DNA of 64,000 nucleotides from Cyclina sinensis. Taxonomy: Eukaryota > Mollusca > Bivalvia > Venerida > Veneridae. The stretch lies in contig JAAONU010000010.1 in assembly GCA_012932295.1 (NCBI GenBank), positions 24,984,977 to 25,048,976 of the forward strand. Reading direction: 5' to 3'. Positions within the stretch are counted from its first letter, which is position 1; every line of letters starts with the position of its first letter. The position numbers and the translations under genes are program-made. The notes below the pieces were generated by a model, which did no database searches, was not told the origin of the DNA, and saw nothing but the letters and a program-made list of their open reading frames with translations. Positions 62,890 through 64,000 of this stretch are shown piece by piece.

Positions 62890-64000
62890 ATACTAGTCAT
62901 ACCTCATATCCCCATCCGATCTAAAATCATTATATGCACCTCGTCCTACCTCAGCATAATATCATCTCGTCTTATTTTCACAATATCCTCAGCTAGTCTT
63001 ACCTCACATATCCTCACGTGGTCTAACCTAACCATATCCTGACCTTGCCCTACCTCAATATATCCGCATCTCGGCTGACTTTACCATATCCTCACCTTAT
63101 CTTACAATATGCTTACTTTGCCTTTCTTGACAATATCCTCATCACAGCTGACTTCAGCATATCCTTACATAGTCTTTCCTCACAATATCCTCACAATATC
63201 CTCACATGGACTTTCATCACCATATCATTTCATAGTCTTTTCTCAGAATATCCTAACGAAGTCTTTCCTCTCCATATTCTCACGTTGTCTCTCCTCTCCA
63301 TATCCTCACGTTGTCTAACCACACCATATCCTCACATAGTCTTACCTCACCATATCCTCACAAGGTATTTCCCCTCCATATCATCACATTGTCTTACCTC
63401 AGCATGTCCTCATATAGTTTTCCTCATCATGTCCTCACATTGTATTACCTCACCATAACCTCACATAGTCTTATTTCACCATATACTCACAAGGTCTTTT
63501 CCCACCATATCATCACATAGTCTTACCTCAGCATGTCCCCATATAGTTTACCTCACCATGTCCTCACTTAGTATTTCTCACCATATCCACACATAGTCTT
63601 ACCTCAGCATGTCCTCATATAGTTTTTCCACAACATATCCTCACATAGTCTTACCTAACCATATTCTCACATAGTCTTTCCACAACATGTCCTCACATAG
63701 TCTTTCTCACCATATCCTCACATAGTCTTACCTCACCATATCCTCACATGGTCCTTCCCTACCATATCCTCACATAGTCTTTCTCAACATATCCTCACAT
63801 AGTCTTACATCACCATATCCTCACATAGTCTTTCTCACCATATCCTAACATAGTCTTTCCTCACCATGTCCTCACATAGTCTTTCCTCACCATGTCCTCA
63901 CATAGTCTTTCTCAGCATATCCTCACATAGTCTTTCTCACCATGTCCTCACATAGTCTTTCCTCACCATGTCCTCACATAGTCTTTCCTCACCATGTCCT
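62890..64000. repeat. 26-bp minisatellite in protease-gene intron, running off the window
   Basis: Units of about 26 bp, tcctcacatagtctttcctc plus accata, become more regular toward the right edge. About 40 copies are visible. The array follows exon 15 and separates it from the missing serine exon. Confidence 0.93.

Noticed and set aside
63045..63520. Ser/His/Pro-rich frames of up to 137 codons at the right edge
   Set aside because: They are translations of the 26-bp minisatellite in the protease-gene intron.

Overview
The window is nuclear DNA from an animal, most likely a marine bivalve mollusc. It is AT-rich, has short coding exons with GT/AG boundaries, and has long introns packed with minisatellites, tRNA-derived SINEs and DNA transposons. 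The bivalve call is an inference from the style of these repeats, for example the roughly 150-bp 'gaccttgacc' units; no species can be named.

Positions 282-49062 on the minus strand hold the first 46 coding exons of an axonemal dynein heavy chain, best matched to DNAH6, an inner-arm motor of cilia and flagella. I placed every splice junction. The phases close throughout and give 7419 nt, or 2473 codons, from the start ATG through the tail, the linker, AAA1, AAA2 and AAA3. AAA4, the stalk, AAA5-6 and the C-terminus lie beyond position 1. All three P-loops in view look intact.

Positions 49072-53937 are intergenic (head-to-head spacing). This stretch holds a candidate ciliary promoter with an X-box-like site, possible 5' UTR exons and several SINE-like elements.

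Positions 53938-62546 on the plus strand hold the 5' part of a secreted protein: a signal peptide, seven thrombospondin type-1 (TSP1) domains, then an S1A trypsin-like protease domain with activation site, His and Asp visible. The Ser exon and stop lie past the window end, beyond a minisatellite that runs to position 64000. This fusion of a TSP1 array to a serine protease is the most interesting protein in the window.

Introns and spacers carry four large minisatellites (36, 30, 50 and 26 bp units; the 30-bp array contains an 818-bp higher-order duplication). They also carry a hAT element with a BED zinc-finger remnant and an exact 8-bp target duplication, a 1036-bp element with 13-bp inverted repeats and an exact 8-bp duplication, and a 369-bp TTAA-flanked MITE. 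Two SINE copies are proven by target-site duplications. The two genes show no functional link; one builds the axoneme and the other is secreted.
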